A DNA stretch of 17,720 nucleotides, taken from the NCBI GenBank assembly GCA_030045175.1, contig JASIBM010000512.1, positions 1 to 17,720 of the forward strand, in the 5' to 3' direction. Each line of letters starts with the position of its first letter. The first letter of the stretch is position 1. Of this stretch, positions 1 to 9,451 are shown one piece after another. Source of the stretch: Streptosporangiaceae bacterium. Lineage in GTDB: Bacteria; Actinomycetota; Actinomycetes; Streptosporangiales; Streptosporangiaceae. Below the pieces are notes generated by a model that made no database searches, had not been told where the DNA came from, and was given only the letters and a program-made list of their open reading frames with translations. A program made the translations under genes and the position numbers.

Positions 1-305
1 ACTGCGGCGCCGGGCGGGACCGCACCGGGCTGGTTACCTTGCTGCTGCTCGCGCTGGCCGACGTGGAGCCGGATGCCATCGCCCGCGACTACGAGCAGTC
101 CGCCGAGTCCCTCAAGGCGCTGTTCACCGCGATGGGCCAGCCAGACCAGGCACCTGCCATCGAAGCAGCCCTCGCGGACCGCGGCACCACCGCCCGCGAG
201 GCCATCCTCGCCACGCTCGAAGGCTTCAGCGCGGAAACCTACCTGCTCACCGCGGGAGTCAGCCCAGCCAGCCTGGCAGCAGTCCGTCACCGGCTCCTCG
301 GATGA
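1..305 (+). CDS. Protein-tyrosine phosphatase, C-terminal part (5' end outside window)
   Basis: The frame is open from the first base and ends at TGA 303-305. Its first residues read (H)CGAGRDRTG, the C-x5-R-T/S-G P-loop of cysteine-based tyrosine phosphatases, with the nucleophilic Cys at bases 3-5 and the phosphate-binding Arg at 21-23. The following Leu/Ala-rich helix and a C-terminal helical segment containing an SAE-type stretch, near residues 30-75, fit the bacterial Tyr_phosphatase3 group, which includes mycobacterial PtpB-like enzymes acting on phosphotyrosine or phosphoinositides. The usual N-terminal half, including the general-acid Asp, lies upstream of the window. No start codon exists inside the window for the real gene; the TTG at 39 lies downstream of the catalytic loop and cannot be the start. 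The phosphatase fold is confident, the substrate is unknown. Confidence 0.85.
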   Translation, partial: CGAGRDRTGLVTLLLLALADVEPDAIARDYEQSAESLKALFTAMGQPDQAPAIEAALADRGTTAREAILATLEGFSAETYLLTAGVSPASLAAVRHRLLG

Positions 306-543
306 GCGGACACCGGCGAGGCTTGCGCGTAGTTGCTTCGGAGCCGCGGATCTGGATGGCATCCCGGCTGCCAGGTGGCGCTCTATGCCTGGAGGAGGCG
401 GGCAAGCATGGGTGTGACTAAGCTGGCCCAGCTCAGGGTGACAGCAGTGCGCATGTGGATTGAGGCCGTGCTGCTGTCGCCTTGTGATATGCGACGGCTA
501 CATTGACTATTTATGCCCGGTGCCTGCCGGACGGGAGGGACCG

Positions 544-2100
544 ATGAGGACCAAGATTCGCATTGCCGCGCTCACCGCCGCCGGCGTCCTGGGCATGGGC
601 GGATTCGTCGCGGCGCCAGCGCCGTCGGTGCTCGCCGCCGCGTCCACAGTCCGAATCCGGGTGACTGGTATCGACAGGAACGGCCGTCCGACGAAGGTCT
701 ATGCCGTCATAAATGGCACGACGTACACGCCGATCTATACCCGTGGCCGGACCGTTTCCGTGCCGAAGGGACCGGCCTGGGTCGGCGCCGAGGTCGACAC
801 GACTACCGGGTCCCAGCTCATGAGCGCCACCTTGGTCATGCGGAGAGTGACGATCTCGCGCAGCCAGACCATCGTGCTGGATGCACGCCCAGGCAAGCTA
901 GTCAAGTTCAGCCTGGGCGTGGCGGATGCCCAGTTGACCAGTCAGGTCGTGCAGGCCTGTGTTGGCGGCAACTTCGTCACGGGGGCGCCGGTCGGCGCGG
1001 GGGAGTTCGCTGCCCCGCTATACGTGGTTCCGGTGCGGGCTAAGGGGTTCGGCTTCGGCTACGCCAGCACATGGCAGACGGCTGCCGCTTCCTATCTCAT
1101 ATCGGGCCAGTCGACTGGTGGTATCCCGGGCACGCCCCATTACCGGGCGACTCCGGCCGGGATGGCCAAGATTCAGCTGACCCTGCGCAGCGGCGATGTA
1201 GTGGGCAGCTATGAGGACATCCGGGTGATCCGTCAGACCAGTTGCGGCGTCCAGCAGTTCCTGCCTGTGGCGAACCCGGCCGAGTCGCTTACCCAGTACG
1301 TCTCGGCCGGGCGTTACGAGATCTGGACTGACGGCTACCGGGCGTTCTGGATCAACAATGCCCGCTATGCAGCAAGGCAAAGTTACTCGGACACGTTCGG
1401 CGGAGCAGCCTGGGGACCCGGACAGGACTTTCCGAGTGTCTGGGAGCACGAGTTCCGGTTCACGTCGCAAAGCCCGATCGGTGACCCGCGGCATCAGAGC
1501 TTCGAATGCTGTGACCTGAGCAGCATGACACTCTCTTATCGCGGGCACGTCATCAAGCACGCGGTGCAGTCGCAGTATCGCGAAGACCGGACCTTCATGG
1601 CTTACCTGCCAGCATCGTCCGCGGCCTGGTACACCTTCCGCTTGGTCGCGTCGCGTCGCGTGCCCGGATTGAAGATACCCGCCAGCATCCTGTCGCCGCG
1701 GATGACGCTGTCCTGGCACTTCCAGACGTCACCAGAGCCCGGCGTACCGCTCGACGCGAAGCTGACTCCGGTAACCGCCACTCTCTTCGTACCCAGCGGC
1801 CTGGATATGCAGAACCAGGCGGCGCCAGGCGCCAGCACCGTCATCAAGGTCAGCGTCGTCCACCCGAGAGAGAGTGGCTACATCTCGCCGCCGGGATACA
1901 GCCTCAGGACCTTCCGGGTACAAGCGTCGTTCAACGGCGGTAGCACCTGGCAGGCAGTCAAGCTGGTGCGGCATGGCAGTTACTGGCTGGCCACGGTGCC
2001 CGACCCGGCGAGCGGATACGTTGCGCTGCGGTCTACCGTGATCGATTCACACGGCGACATGTCAGTGGAGACGATCTACCGGGCCTACGCGATCAGCTAG
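544..2100 (+). CDS. Secreted protein resembling the C-terminal region of actinobacterial S8 peptidases
   Basis: The start is ATG 544, preceded by GGAGGGA at about 533-539. The frame is open further upstream but without a comparable site. The 518-residue product opens with a Sec signal peptide: basic MRTKIR, a hydrophobic Ala/Gly/Val/Leu core, and an Ala-rich cleavage region near residues 30-34. The last ~90 residues contain FNGGSTWQAV, a Tyr-Trp beta strand, SGYVALRSTVIDSHG and a final IYRAY. From memory this is the pattern of the beta-sandwich that ends large secreted subtilisin-like (S8) peptidases of actinomycetes (DDGxTW ... GYVSLRxxAxDxxGN ... IxRAY). No Asp/His/Ser subtilisin motifs are present, so it would be a stand-alone non-catalytic version. 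Paired cysteines near CVGG, SCG and ECC could form disulfides. Function is unknown. It is alone on its strand, 169 bp before the next gene. Confidence 0.75.
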   Translation: MRTKIRIAALTAAGVLGMGGFVAAPAPSVLAAASTVRIRVTGIDRNGRPTKVYAVINGTTYTPIYTRGRTVSVPKGPAWVGAEVDTTTGSQLMSATLVMRRVTISRSQTIVLDARPGKLVKFSLGVADAQLTSQVVQACVGGNFVTGAPVGAGEFAAPLYVVPVRAKGFGFGYASTWQTAAASYLISGQSTGGIPGTPHYRATPAGMAKIQLTLRSGDVVGSYEDIRVIRQTSCGVQQFLPVANPAESLTQYVSAGRYEIWTDGYRAFWINNARYAARQSYSDTFGGAAWGPGQDFPSVWEHEFRFTSQSPIGDPRHQSFECCDLSSMTLSYRGHVIKHAVQSQYREDRTFMAYLPASSAAWYTFRLVASRRVPGLKIPASILSPRMTLSWHFQTSPEPGVPLDAKLTPVTATLFVPSGLDMQNQAAPGASTVIKVSVVHPRESGYISPPGYSLRTFRVQASFNGGSTWQAVKLVRHGSYWLATVPDPASGYVALRSTVIDSHGDMSVETIYRAYAIS

Positions 2101-2224
2101 CCTGCCGTACGCCTCGATGACGGCCGCCAGCGTGGGCGGGCATCACCGAGGGTCGCGGTCAGAGCGGGTGCTGGTGGTGGCAATTTGTAAGGATGTGTTT
2201 GTCTGCCGTTAGTCGCGCCCGGGT

Positions 2225-2230
2225 TAAAGT
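2225..2230 (+). promoter_or_regulatory. Possible -10 element for the DUF2207 gene
   Basis: TAAAGT fits the actinobacterial TANNNT -10 pattern and would give a start point near 2237 with a leader of about 33 nt that includes the AGGAGG ribosome site. I see no convincing -35 box at 17-18 bp, so the call is weak. The same hexamer serves as the -10 candidate of the P450 gene. Confidence 0.3.
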
Positions 2231-2269
2231 TGGCGCCCAGAAGGCGGTAGGTGGTCGCAGGAGGGCCGT

Positions 2270-3611
<1,342 letters not shown>

Positions 3612-3674
3612 CGATCGCCGCCCAGGCCGGATCCGGATCCCGCAGGTCCTGGCACGAGTGTCAGTACGCAGGCG

Positions 3675-3680
3675 GATACT
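3675..3680 (+). promoter_or_regulatory. Candidate -10 element of the DinB gene (leaderless arrangement)
   Basis: GATACT ends 7 bp before ATG 3688, which would put the transcription start at or next to the start codon. No ribosome site precedes this ATG. Fit to TANNNT is partial, and no clear -35 is visible. Confidence 0.35.
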
Positions 3681-3687
3681 GCCAGGC

Positions 3688-4443
3688 ATGGCAAGATTCG
3701 AGGACCAGGACCTGACTGATGCCGAATTCCGTGAGTGCGACTTGACTCGCGCCCGTTTGATCGGGGTGGTGATGCCGGACGCTGTCATCGACGGGCTGGT
3801 CAGGAACCTGGTGGTTAACGGAGTCGAGGTGACGTCGTACGTGGAGGCCGAGCTTGACCGGCGGCATCCGGTGCGGTTGCTGATCCGCTCGGCCGATCCG
3901 GCCGACCTGCGGCAAGCCTTCCGGCAGTTGCGGGCCGGCTGGTCGGCGACGATCGGGCGGCTCCGGGGAATGCCCGAGGGCTCTGAGTACCGGCGCGTCG
4001 GCGGCGAGTGGTCGGCGGTGCAGACCCTGCGCCATCTGGTGTTCGTGCACGACTCGTGGTTCCGTCGCTGCTGCCTGGGGTCGACCGAGCCGTTCACCGC
4101 GATCGGGCTGGCGCCCGGGTTCGTTCCTGACCAACAGGAGCAGGGCCTGGATCGAGCGGCGGCCCCGGGCCTTGACGAGGTGCTAGCCGTGCGCGACGTG
4201 CAGGGCGCCGAGCTAGAGCGCTGGCTGTCGACTGTGACGCCCGATGAGCTGTCGGCGCCTGCGCCAGTGCCTGCGGGCCGGGGCTGGCCGCCGTACGCCA
4301 GGGGGAAGTCGGTGCTCGAGTGCGTGCGCGTGGTGCTGGACGAGGAGTGGGCGCACCACGGTTTCTGCATGCGGGACCTTGATCTGCTCGGGTGCCCCTC
4401 GCCAAGTGCCGCGCCAGCCCGCGCGGAGGTTTGGCCTTCCTGA
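3688..4443 (+). CDS. DinB-family protein with N-terminal pentapeptide-like segment
   Basis: ATG 3688 gives a 251-residue product starting MARFEDQDLTDAEFRECDLTR; the N-terminus carries pentapeptide-like units (DLTDAEFRECDLTRARLIG) before a four-helix DinB/YfiT fold. Helix 2 carries HLVFVHDSWF with His116 and His121, and the last helix carries EWAHHGFCMRDLDLL with His223/His224. Together these supply the usual His3 metal site, so a divalent metal is expected. DinB-family members include mycothiol- or bacillithiol-dependent transferases; here the substrate cannot be told. A GTG at 3658 is in frame but would add ten residues absent from the family as I know it. The VOC gene starts 9 bp after this stop, so the two are probably co-transcribed. 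The 5' end is likely leaderless. Confidence 0.85.
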   Translation: MARFEDQDLTDAEFRECDLTRARLIGVVMPDAVIDGLVRNLVVNGVEVTSYVEAELDRRHPVRLLIRSADPADLRQAFRQLRAGWSATIGRLRGMPEGSEYRRVGGEWSAVQTLRHLVFVHDSWFRRCCLGSTEPFTAIGLAPGFVPDQQEQGLDRAAAPGLDEVLAVRDVQGAELERWLSTVTPDELSAPAPVPAGRGWPPYARGKSVLECVRVVLDEEWAHHGFCMRDLDLLGCPSPSAAPARAEVWPS

Positions 4444-4452
4444 TTGGGAGAA

Positions 4453-4851
4453 ATGGAATTGAAAGATCGAGGAATTGTGTGCGAGCTCGGCGTCGCTGAC
4501 GTTGCAAGCTCGATCGAGTTCTACGAAAAACTAGGATTCGAAACAATAGAACTAGAGTCGGCCGGTGGATCATTCTCATGGGCAGAGCTCTCGTTCCATG
4601 GATCCAGGTTGATGCTTCAGGAGATCGGCGGGCTTGCCGGCCATCTACCTGGGATTGCGCGGAAGCTAACCGCGCCGTCTCATGCCATCGTCCTTCGCGT
4701 GGGCTCGGCAGGTGATGCCGAAGCTCTGCACAGGCGCCTTGGTGAGCTGGGCGTAGCGGGCCAAACCGGCCTTCGTCGGACCGGCTATGGAACGACGGAG
4801 TTCTCTATCGTCGATCCGGACGGTTACGTGCTGCTGATAGCGGGTTACTAA
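4453..4851 (+). CDS. VOC-superfamily (glyoxalase/bleomycin-resistance fold) protein
   Basis: The 132-residue product shows the paired beta-alpha-beta-beta-beta modules of the vicinal oxygen chelate fold: ELGVADVASSIEFYEKLGF (11-29), a strand ending LMLQE (E57), HAIVLRV (H78-84), and the closing FSIVDPDGYVLLIAGY (117-132). In metal-dependent members four His/Glu residues chelate the metal. Here only E57 and H78 sit in expected places; the first and fourth positions look non-chelating (E11 region, and Ile129 where Glu is usual). A binding protein like bleomycin-resistance proteins is therefore as likely as an enzyme. ATG 4453 follows GGGAGA closely, and TTG 4444 is a weaker alternative start. 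Base use differs from its neighbours: many AAA, GAA, CTA, ATA and ACA codons in the first half. Likely translated from the same message as the DinB gene. Confidence 0.88.
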   Translation: MELKDRGIVCELGVADVASSIEFYEKLGFETIELESAGGSFSWAELSFHGSRLMLQEIGGLAGHLPGIARKLTAPSHAIVLRVGSAGDAEALHRRLGELGVAGQTGLRRTGYGTTEFSIVDPDGYVLLIAGY

Positions 4852-4891
4852 GAGCTGGCCTGGGCGTTCTGGCGGCTGGCGGGTTGTTGCT

Positions 4892-6355
4892 TTAAGGTAC
4901 GGACGCTGCGGCGCTGAGAGCTGGCGCCGCCTCCTGGATGCGAACCGAGGACCGGCTGATCAGCAACGCGGGCAAGAAACCGAGGCCAAGCGCGACGAGC
5001 ACGCCCAGGTTGGCATAGGCCCAGGCGCCGGTCTTGCCGCCGAGCCCGATCGGCCCCAGCAGGTACCCCTGCCAGGACAGCCAGCCGGCCGCGCTGTTGG
5101 TGACCAGGCCCCAGCCGATCGCGCTGGCTAGCACGACGAGGCCGACCGGGAACCAGCGGATGTCGCCGTAGCGCCCCGTACGGTCGAAGAGCTCAGGCTC
5201 GCGATAGTCGGCCCGCCGCGTCGCGATGTCCGCGAGCATGACCCCGCACCAGCCCGCGACCGGCACGCCGAGCGTGATCAGGAACCCCTCGAACTGCGCC
5301 AGGAAATTCCCGGCCACGAATACTACGTAGATCGCGCCTCCGGTCATGAGCGTGCCGTCGATGAGGGCCGCCACCCACCGGGGCGCCCGCAGGCCGAGCG
5401 TCAGCAGGGCGAGCCCGGAAGAATAGATATCGAGCACCGATCCGGCGATCAAGCCCAGTACCGCCACGACCGCGAACGGCACCAGGAACCACGTGGGGAG
5501 CAGCACGACGAGCGCTCCGATCGGGTCGTTGGCGATCGCCTTGTTCAGCCCGGCCGACGAGCCGGCCAGCAGGAGGCCGAACAGCAGCAAGACCACAGAA
5601 GGGAGGGAGATCGCGAACGTGGTCCATCCGGCGATCCCGGCACCTGATGACCTCCGCGGCAGGTAACGGGAGTAGTCGGCAGCCATGATCGTCCAGCCGA
5701 GCCCGAAGCTGGCCATCACGAACACCAGCCCGCCGATGACGTCCTGCGTCGAGCCGGCCCGCAGCCCTGATACCACGGCCCAGTGGATCCGCCCGGCGGC
5801 CAGCACGAGGAACATCACGGTAAGCACGGCGGTGACCACCGTGATCACCATCTGCATCCGCATGATCAGGTCGAAGCCCATGACCCCGCCGACGATCGTC
5901 AGGACCACCGCAATGACCAGGGCGGTCACCTTGGTCAGCGGGCCACCGCCCCAGCCCAGGTGACCGGACACGGTCGCGATCGCCAGCGTGGCGAGGACCA
6001 CGAGCACGGTCTCCCAGCCGACATTGACCAGCCAGGCAATGGCCGTAGGCAGCTTGTTGCCGCGCACCCCGAACGCGGCCCGGCTCAGCACCATCGTCGG
6101 CGCCGACCCCCGCTTGCCTGCCACCGCGATGAAGCCGCACAGCGCCGTCGACATCACGATCCCGGCCACGCCCACGGCAAGCGCCTGCCAGAACGAGATA
6201 CCGAAGTCCAGCACGAACGACCCGTAGGACAGGCCAAACACGGTAATGTTCGCCGCGAACCACGGCCAGAATAGGTCCCGCGGCCTGCCCTTCCGCTCGG
6301 CACGGGAAATAACATTGATCCCGTTGACCTCAATCTGTAACAAATGGTCAGTCAC
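4892..6355 (-). CDS. NCS1-family cytosine/purine permease
   Basis: This 487-residue integral membrane protein has about 12 hydrophobic segments. The signature near residues 80-100, GKRGSAPTMVLSRAAFGVRGN, is typical of nucleobase:cation symporter-1 proteins such as CodB-like cytosine permeases, as is the WPWFAANITVFGLSYG first helix. It should import a nucleobase or related heterocycle with Na+ or H+; the exact substrate cannot be read. The start is GTG at 6353-6355, supported by GGGAGGA (complement of 6364-6370) eight bases upstream. Codon 6 is TTA, rare in high-GC actinomycetes and, in Streptomyces, dependent on the bldA tRNA. The gene ends in TAA 41 bp from the convergent VOC gene. No catabolic partner (for example cytosine deaminase) is next to it. 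Confidence 0.92.
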   Translation of the reverse strand: MTDHLLQIEVNGINVISRAERKGRPRDLFWPWFAANITVFGLSYGSFVLDFGISFWQALAVGVAGIVMSTALCGFIAVAGKRGSAPTMVLSRAAFGVRGNKLPTAIAWLVNVGWETVLVVLATLAIATVSGHLGWGGGPLTKVTALVIAVVLTIVGGVMGFDLIMRMQMVITVVTAVLTVMFLVLAAGRIHWAVVSGLRAGSTQDVIGGLVFVMASFGLGWTIMAADYSRYLPRRSSGAGIAGWTTFAISLPSVVLLLFGLLLAGSSAGLNKAIANDPIGALVVLLPTWFLVPFAVVAVLGLIAGSVLDIYSSGLALLTLGLRAPRWVAALIDGTLMTGGAIYVVFVAGNFLAQFEGFLITLGVPVAGWCGVMLADIATRRADYREPELFDRTGRYGDIRWFPVGLVVLASAIGWGLVTNSAAGWLSWQGYLLGPIGLGGKTGAWAYANLGVLVALGLGFLPALLISRSSVRIQEAAPALSAAASVP

Positions 6356-6683
6356 GATTCAAATCCTCCCTAACGCGCATTGCCAGGCTCCTATTAGCAG
6401 TCTTACTCCCGCAACGGGATCTGCCTAGCCCCGGGCAGCCGTCGGGTGCCGAGGTAGCGCGGTAGTGACAGCGCCATCCGGCCAGGACGCGTCAGACGCC
6501 GTCCGCACCTCGGCGGGACGTGGCGTCTTCACTCGCCCGTCATCTGAAAGTCGCTTTATTTGGCTTAAATCTGATTGTGGACATCTTGTCCTCGCCCAGG
6601 GCGCCGCGTTCCGGGCGATCTTGCTCGTCCAGAACGGTTTCGTGCGCTAGTGGTGCCTGCCCCTCGACGTGAGGAGACCTTGC
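6356..6683. other. Divergent intergenic region with an AT-rich pocket
   Basis: This 328-bp gap separates the permease (minus) from the phosphoesterase (plus) and should hold both promoters. It contains a clearly AT-richer stretch at about 6545-6578 (CTTTATTTGGCTTAAATCTG) followed by a 13-bp inverted repeat GGACA-TCT-TGTCC at 6579-6591, a plausible operator or promoter zone for the plus-strand unit. I could not assign a -35/-10 pair with confidence. A 61-codon frame at 6465-6650 has no ribosome site and no recognisable product, so I do not call it. Confidence 0.4.
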
Positions 6684-8183
6684 GTGACGATTGAGGTGAG
6701 CCGGCGTCAGCTAATGGCGTCGGCAGGCGGGATGGTTCTGGCGTCGTTCGCCTTGCCGTCCAACCTGCGGAAGATCATCGATGGCGCGCCCGTGGCGCGT
6801 CTCAGCTCGGCGCGGGCAACCGCGCCCATCTCCCAGATCCAGCACGTCGTCGTGCTGATGCAGGAGAACCGATCCTTCGACCACTACTTCGGAGCCATGC
6901 CCGGAGTGCGCGGATTCAGTGACCCGACGGCGATCCCGGGGGTCTTCCAGCAGGCAGACCCGCAAAACCCTGACGGGTACCTGTACCCGTTCCACGCCGA
7001 CACGCACAGCACGAGTGCCCAGGCGCTGCCATCGACCAGCCACAGCTGGCTGCCTCAGCACTACTCGTGGGACAACGGGGCCATGGACGGCTTCGTGACC
7101 GCGCGACTCGACGAGTCGATTGACTCGTATGACGGGCTCGCCGCGCAGTACTCCATGGCGTACTTCCAGCGGGACGACATCCCCTTCCAGTGGGCGCTGG
7201 CCGACGCCTTCACGATCTGCGATGGCTACCACTGCTCGGTGCTGGGACCGACCTGGCCTAACCGGCTCTACCTCATGACCGGCCAGATCGACCCCGCAGG
7301 CACGAACGGTGGTCCGACCTACGGCAACTACGTGCCCCCTGAAGGGTTCTCGTGGCAGACCTACCCGGAGCTGCTGACGGCGGCTGGCGTGTCCTGGAAG
7401 GTCTACCAGGAGGTCGACAACTACGGCTTCAACGTGCTGGAGTACTTCGATCAGTACCAGAACGCGTCGACCTCGTCGCCGTTGTACCAGAACGCCATGA
7501 AGTTCTACCAGCCAGGCCAGTTCGAGTACGACGCCATGAATGACCTGCTGCCGACGGTGTCGTACATCCTCCCGACCTCCTACCAGTCCGAGCACCCCGA
7601 CTTCATGCCGGCGGCCGGCGCCGACTACGTCAAGAGCAAGCTCGACGCGATCGCCGCCAATCCCGATGTCTGGGCTAAGACGCTCTTCATCCTCATCTAC
7701 GACGAGAACGACGGGTACTTCGACCACGTTCTTCCGCCCACCGCGCCCGCTGGCACGCCCGGCGAGTTCATCACCGCGTCGGCGTCGACAGAGAAGTCCG
7801 CACCTGGGCCGATCGGCCTGGGCTTCCGCGTCCCCTGCATCCTCGTCTCGCCCTGGACGGTGGGCGGCTTCGTCTGTCACGACACGTTCGACCACACGTC
7901 GGTGACCCGGCTGCTTGAGCTGGTGACCGGCGTAGTCAATCCCAACATCAGCGCCTGGCGGCGCCAGACCGTCGGCGATTTCACCTCGGCACTCGGGACG
8001 TTCCCGTTCGGCCGGTTCCCGCGGCTGCCGGACACGAAGTGGCAACTCGAGCAGGCCGAGCAGGAAGTACTCCAGTTCCAGCTCCCGCCCTTCCCGGGCG
8101 CGGACCAGACCCCGCCGGTCCAACCGCCTGGGTTCAGACCTGTGTCGAACGCACGACCCGTCAAGACTGTAGTGGGGGTGTGA
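6684..8183 (+). CDS. Tat-exported phospholipase C-like phosphoesterase
   Basis: GTG 6684 is chosen because GAGGAG (6671-6676) lies 7 bp upstream; the GTG at 6669 overlaps that site. The 499-residue product starts with a Tat signal (SRRQLMASAGGMVLASFALP, residues 6-25). The mature part matches the phosphoesterase family of non-haemolytic phospholipase C and AcpA-type acid phosphatases. QHVVVLMQENRSFDHYFG (53-70) supplies the Glu-Asn metal ligands, SVLGPTWPNRLYLMTG (185-200) a candidate nucleophile Thr190, and YDENDGYFDHV (339-349) the Asp/His metal ligands. Length matches the ~510-residue mycobacterial Plc enzymes; the two C-terminal domains of ~700-residue PLCs are absent. It probably hydrolyses phospholipids or other phosphodiesters outside the cell. 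The beta-propeller gene starts 4 bp after its stop, indicating one operon. Confidence 0.92.
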   Translation: MTIEVSRRQLMASAGGMVLASFALPSNLRKIIDGAPVARLSSARATAPISQIQHVVVLMQENRSFDHYFGAMPGVRGFSDPTAIPGVFQQADPQNPDGYLYPFHADTHSTSAQALPSTSHSWLPQHYSWDNGAMDGFVTARLDESIDSYDGLAAQYSMAYFQRDDIPFQWALADAFTICDGYHCSVLGPTWPNRLYLMTGQIDPAGTNGGPTYGNYVPPEGFSWQTYPELLTAAGVSWKVYQEVDNYGFNVLEYFDQYQNASTSSPLYQNAMKFYQPGQFEYDAMNDLLPTVSYILPTSYQSEHPDFMPAAGADYVKSKLDAIAANPDVWAKTLFILIYDENDGYFDHVLPPTAPAGTPGEFITASASTEKSAPGPIGLGFRVPCILVSPWTVGGFVCHDTFDHTSVTRLLELVTGVVNPNISAWRRQTVGDFTSALGTFPFGRFPRLPDTKWQLEQAEQEVLQFQLPPFPGADQTPPVQPPGFRPVSNARPVKTVVGV

Positions 8184-8187
8184 TCAG

Positions 8188-9393
8188 ATGACACCGCGCG
8201 ATTCATCCACTTCCCGCCCCGCCTGGGCCAGCCGGCGCGTGATCATAGCGGCAGCGGCGGCCGTGGCCCTCGCCGCCGCTGGTACGGCAACGGCGCTCGC
8301 CACTGGCCACTCCGGCGCTCGTCACATCGCTGCTGACCACCGTGCGGCCAAAGCCCGGCTCACCTCGTCGAGCTGCACCGGGCCGACCGGGGCCGCCTAC
8401 GTGGCGCTGCCCGGTTATCAAGCCTTCGACGCTGTCAACACCGACGACTGCTACCTGGTACAGCAGTACAACGTGGGCGACAGGGAGGTGCCAGGTACGG
8501 GTACTGAAGACTTCAACTACGACTCCACTGACGAGGGCGTGGCGATGTATGGCAACACGCTGTACTTCGCCGACACCGGCAACGACACAGTTGCGGTGAT
8601 CGACTCCGCCGCGCTCCAGGTGAGTAACTACGAAAACCCCGCCGAGACTCTCATCCAGGTGGGTTTCGACCCGGAGAGCCTGGCCGTGACCCCTGACGGC
8701 AGCCAGGTGTGGGTGGCCGAAACGGGCCCGGAGACCGGCGAGCCGTCGCTGGGCGGGATCAGCGTGATCTCGACGGCCACCGACACGGTGACAGCGAGGC
8801 TGCACCTGTGGACCGATCCCAGGGAAATCGCGTTCTCACCTTCCGGCTCGACCGCTTACGTGACAGCAAGCGACGGCCTGTACGTCATCAACACGGCCAC
8901 CCTCCAGGTGGTCACCGTGATCCGCGGGCTCGGCAATCCGCAGGGCGTCGCTGTCTCCCCGGACGGCAGCACGGTCTACGTGACCAACACCGCGCAGGGA
9001 TCGGTTGAGGTCATCAGCGCCGCGACCAATACGGTCACCGCCGCGATCGGGGTGGGCCAGATGCCGTGGCAGCTCGTGCTCTCACCCGACGGCGGCACGC
9101 TGTACGTGGCCGACGCCGACTCCGACGCGGTCTCCGTTATCAGCACGGCGTCCGACACGGTCACGAACACGATTTCCGACCCCGGTGACCCCGTCAGCCT
9201 CGCCCTGACCCCCGACGGCAGCGAGTTGTGGGTGGGAGGGCTCACCTCAGGCATCATCACGGTGTTCAGCACAGCCACTGACAGCTCCGAAGGCACCTTC
9301 AACGTCGGCTATGGCGGCAAGGCCAACGCGGGCGACGGCGAGGAGCCGACCGGCATCGTCATCACCTCGACCCTGACCCCCGGCGGCAGCTAG
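8188..9393 (+). CDS. Exported YVTN-type beta-propeller protein (YncE-like)
   Basis: The 401-residue product has a basic N-terminus (RPAWASRR) and an Ala-rich hydrophobic segment at 18-38, serving as a signal peptide or membrane anchor. The rest is a repeat protein: at least six units of the pattern P-x-x-[LVI]-A-[VFL]-[ST]-P-[DS]-G-S-x-[VL]-[WY]-V ... [SV]-V-I-[SD]-[TS]-A-[TAS], seen near residues 165-205, 208-245, 248-285, 290-328, 332-370 and the C-terminus. These are blades of a YncE/YVTN propeller, a fold that mainly binds partners; some members bind DNA or metals. A Cys pair before the propeller (SSC, DDC) may form a disulfide. It starts 4 bp after the phosphoesterase stop, downstream of GGGGGTG, so translation is probably coupled and the proteins may work together outside the membrane. 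Confidence 0.88.
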   Translation: MTPRDSSTSRPAWASRRVIIAAAAAVALAAAGTATALATGHSGARHIAADHRAAKARLTSSSCTGPTGAAYVALPGYQAFDAVNTDDCYLVQQYNVGDREVPGTGTEDFNYDSTDEGVAMYGNTLYFADTGNDTVAVIDSAALQVSNYENPAETLIQVGFDPESLAVTPDGSQVWVAETGPETGEPSLGGISVISTATDTVTARLHLWTDPREIAFSPSGSTAYVTASDGLYVINTATLQVVTVIRGLGNPQGVAVSPDGSTVYVTNTAQGSVEVISAATNTVTAAIGVGQMPWQLVLSPDGGTLYVADADSDAVSVISTASDTVTNTISDPGDPVSLALTPDGSELWVGGLTSGIITVFSTATDSSEGTFNVGYGGKANAGDGEEPTGIVITSTLTPGGS

Positions 9394-9414
9394 GCGGCAT
9401 CCGGCAACCAAAAT

Positions 9415-9444
9415 GCGGGGCCCTGCCATCGGGCAGGGCCCCGC
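9415..9444 (+). terminator. Strong hairpin terminator after the phosphoesterase/propeller unit
   Basis: A perfect 13-bp stem, GCGGGGCCCTGCC (9415-9427) pairing with GGCAGGGCCCCGC (9432-9444), closes a 4-base ATCG loop 21 bp after the stop. No T-run follows, which is usual for actinobacterial terminators. Confidence 0.88.
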
Positions 9445-9451
9445 GCCGCGA

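Noticed and set aside
460..543. Upstream in-frame extension of the secreted protein
   Set aside because: It would place 28 residues before the signal peptide and ignores the strong ribosome site in front of ATG 544.
6465..6650. 61-codon frame in the divergent gap before the phosphoesterase
   Set aside because: No ribosome site, no promoter spacing, no recognisable protein pattern.
6711..8123. 470-codon open frame antisense to the phosphoesterase
   Set aside because: Arg/Gly/Val-rich shadow produced by GC-rich third positions; the sense strand has clear family motifs.
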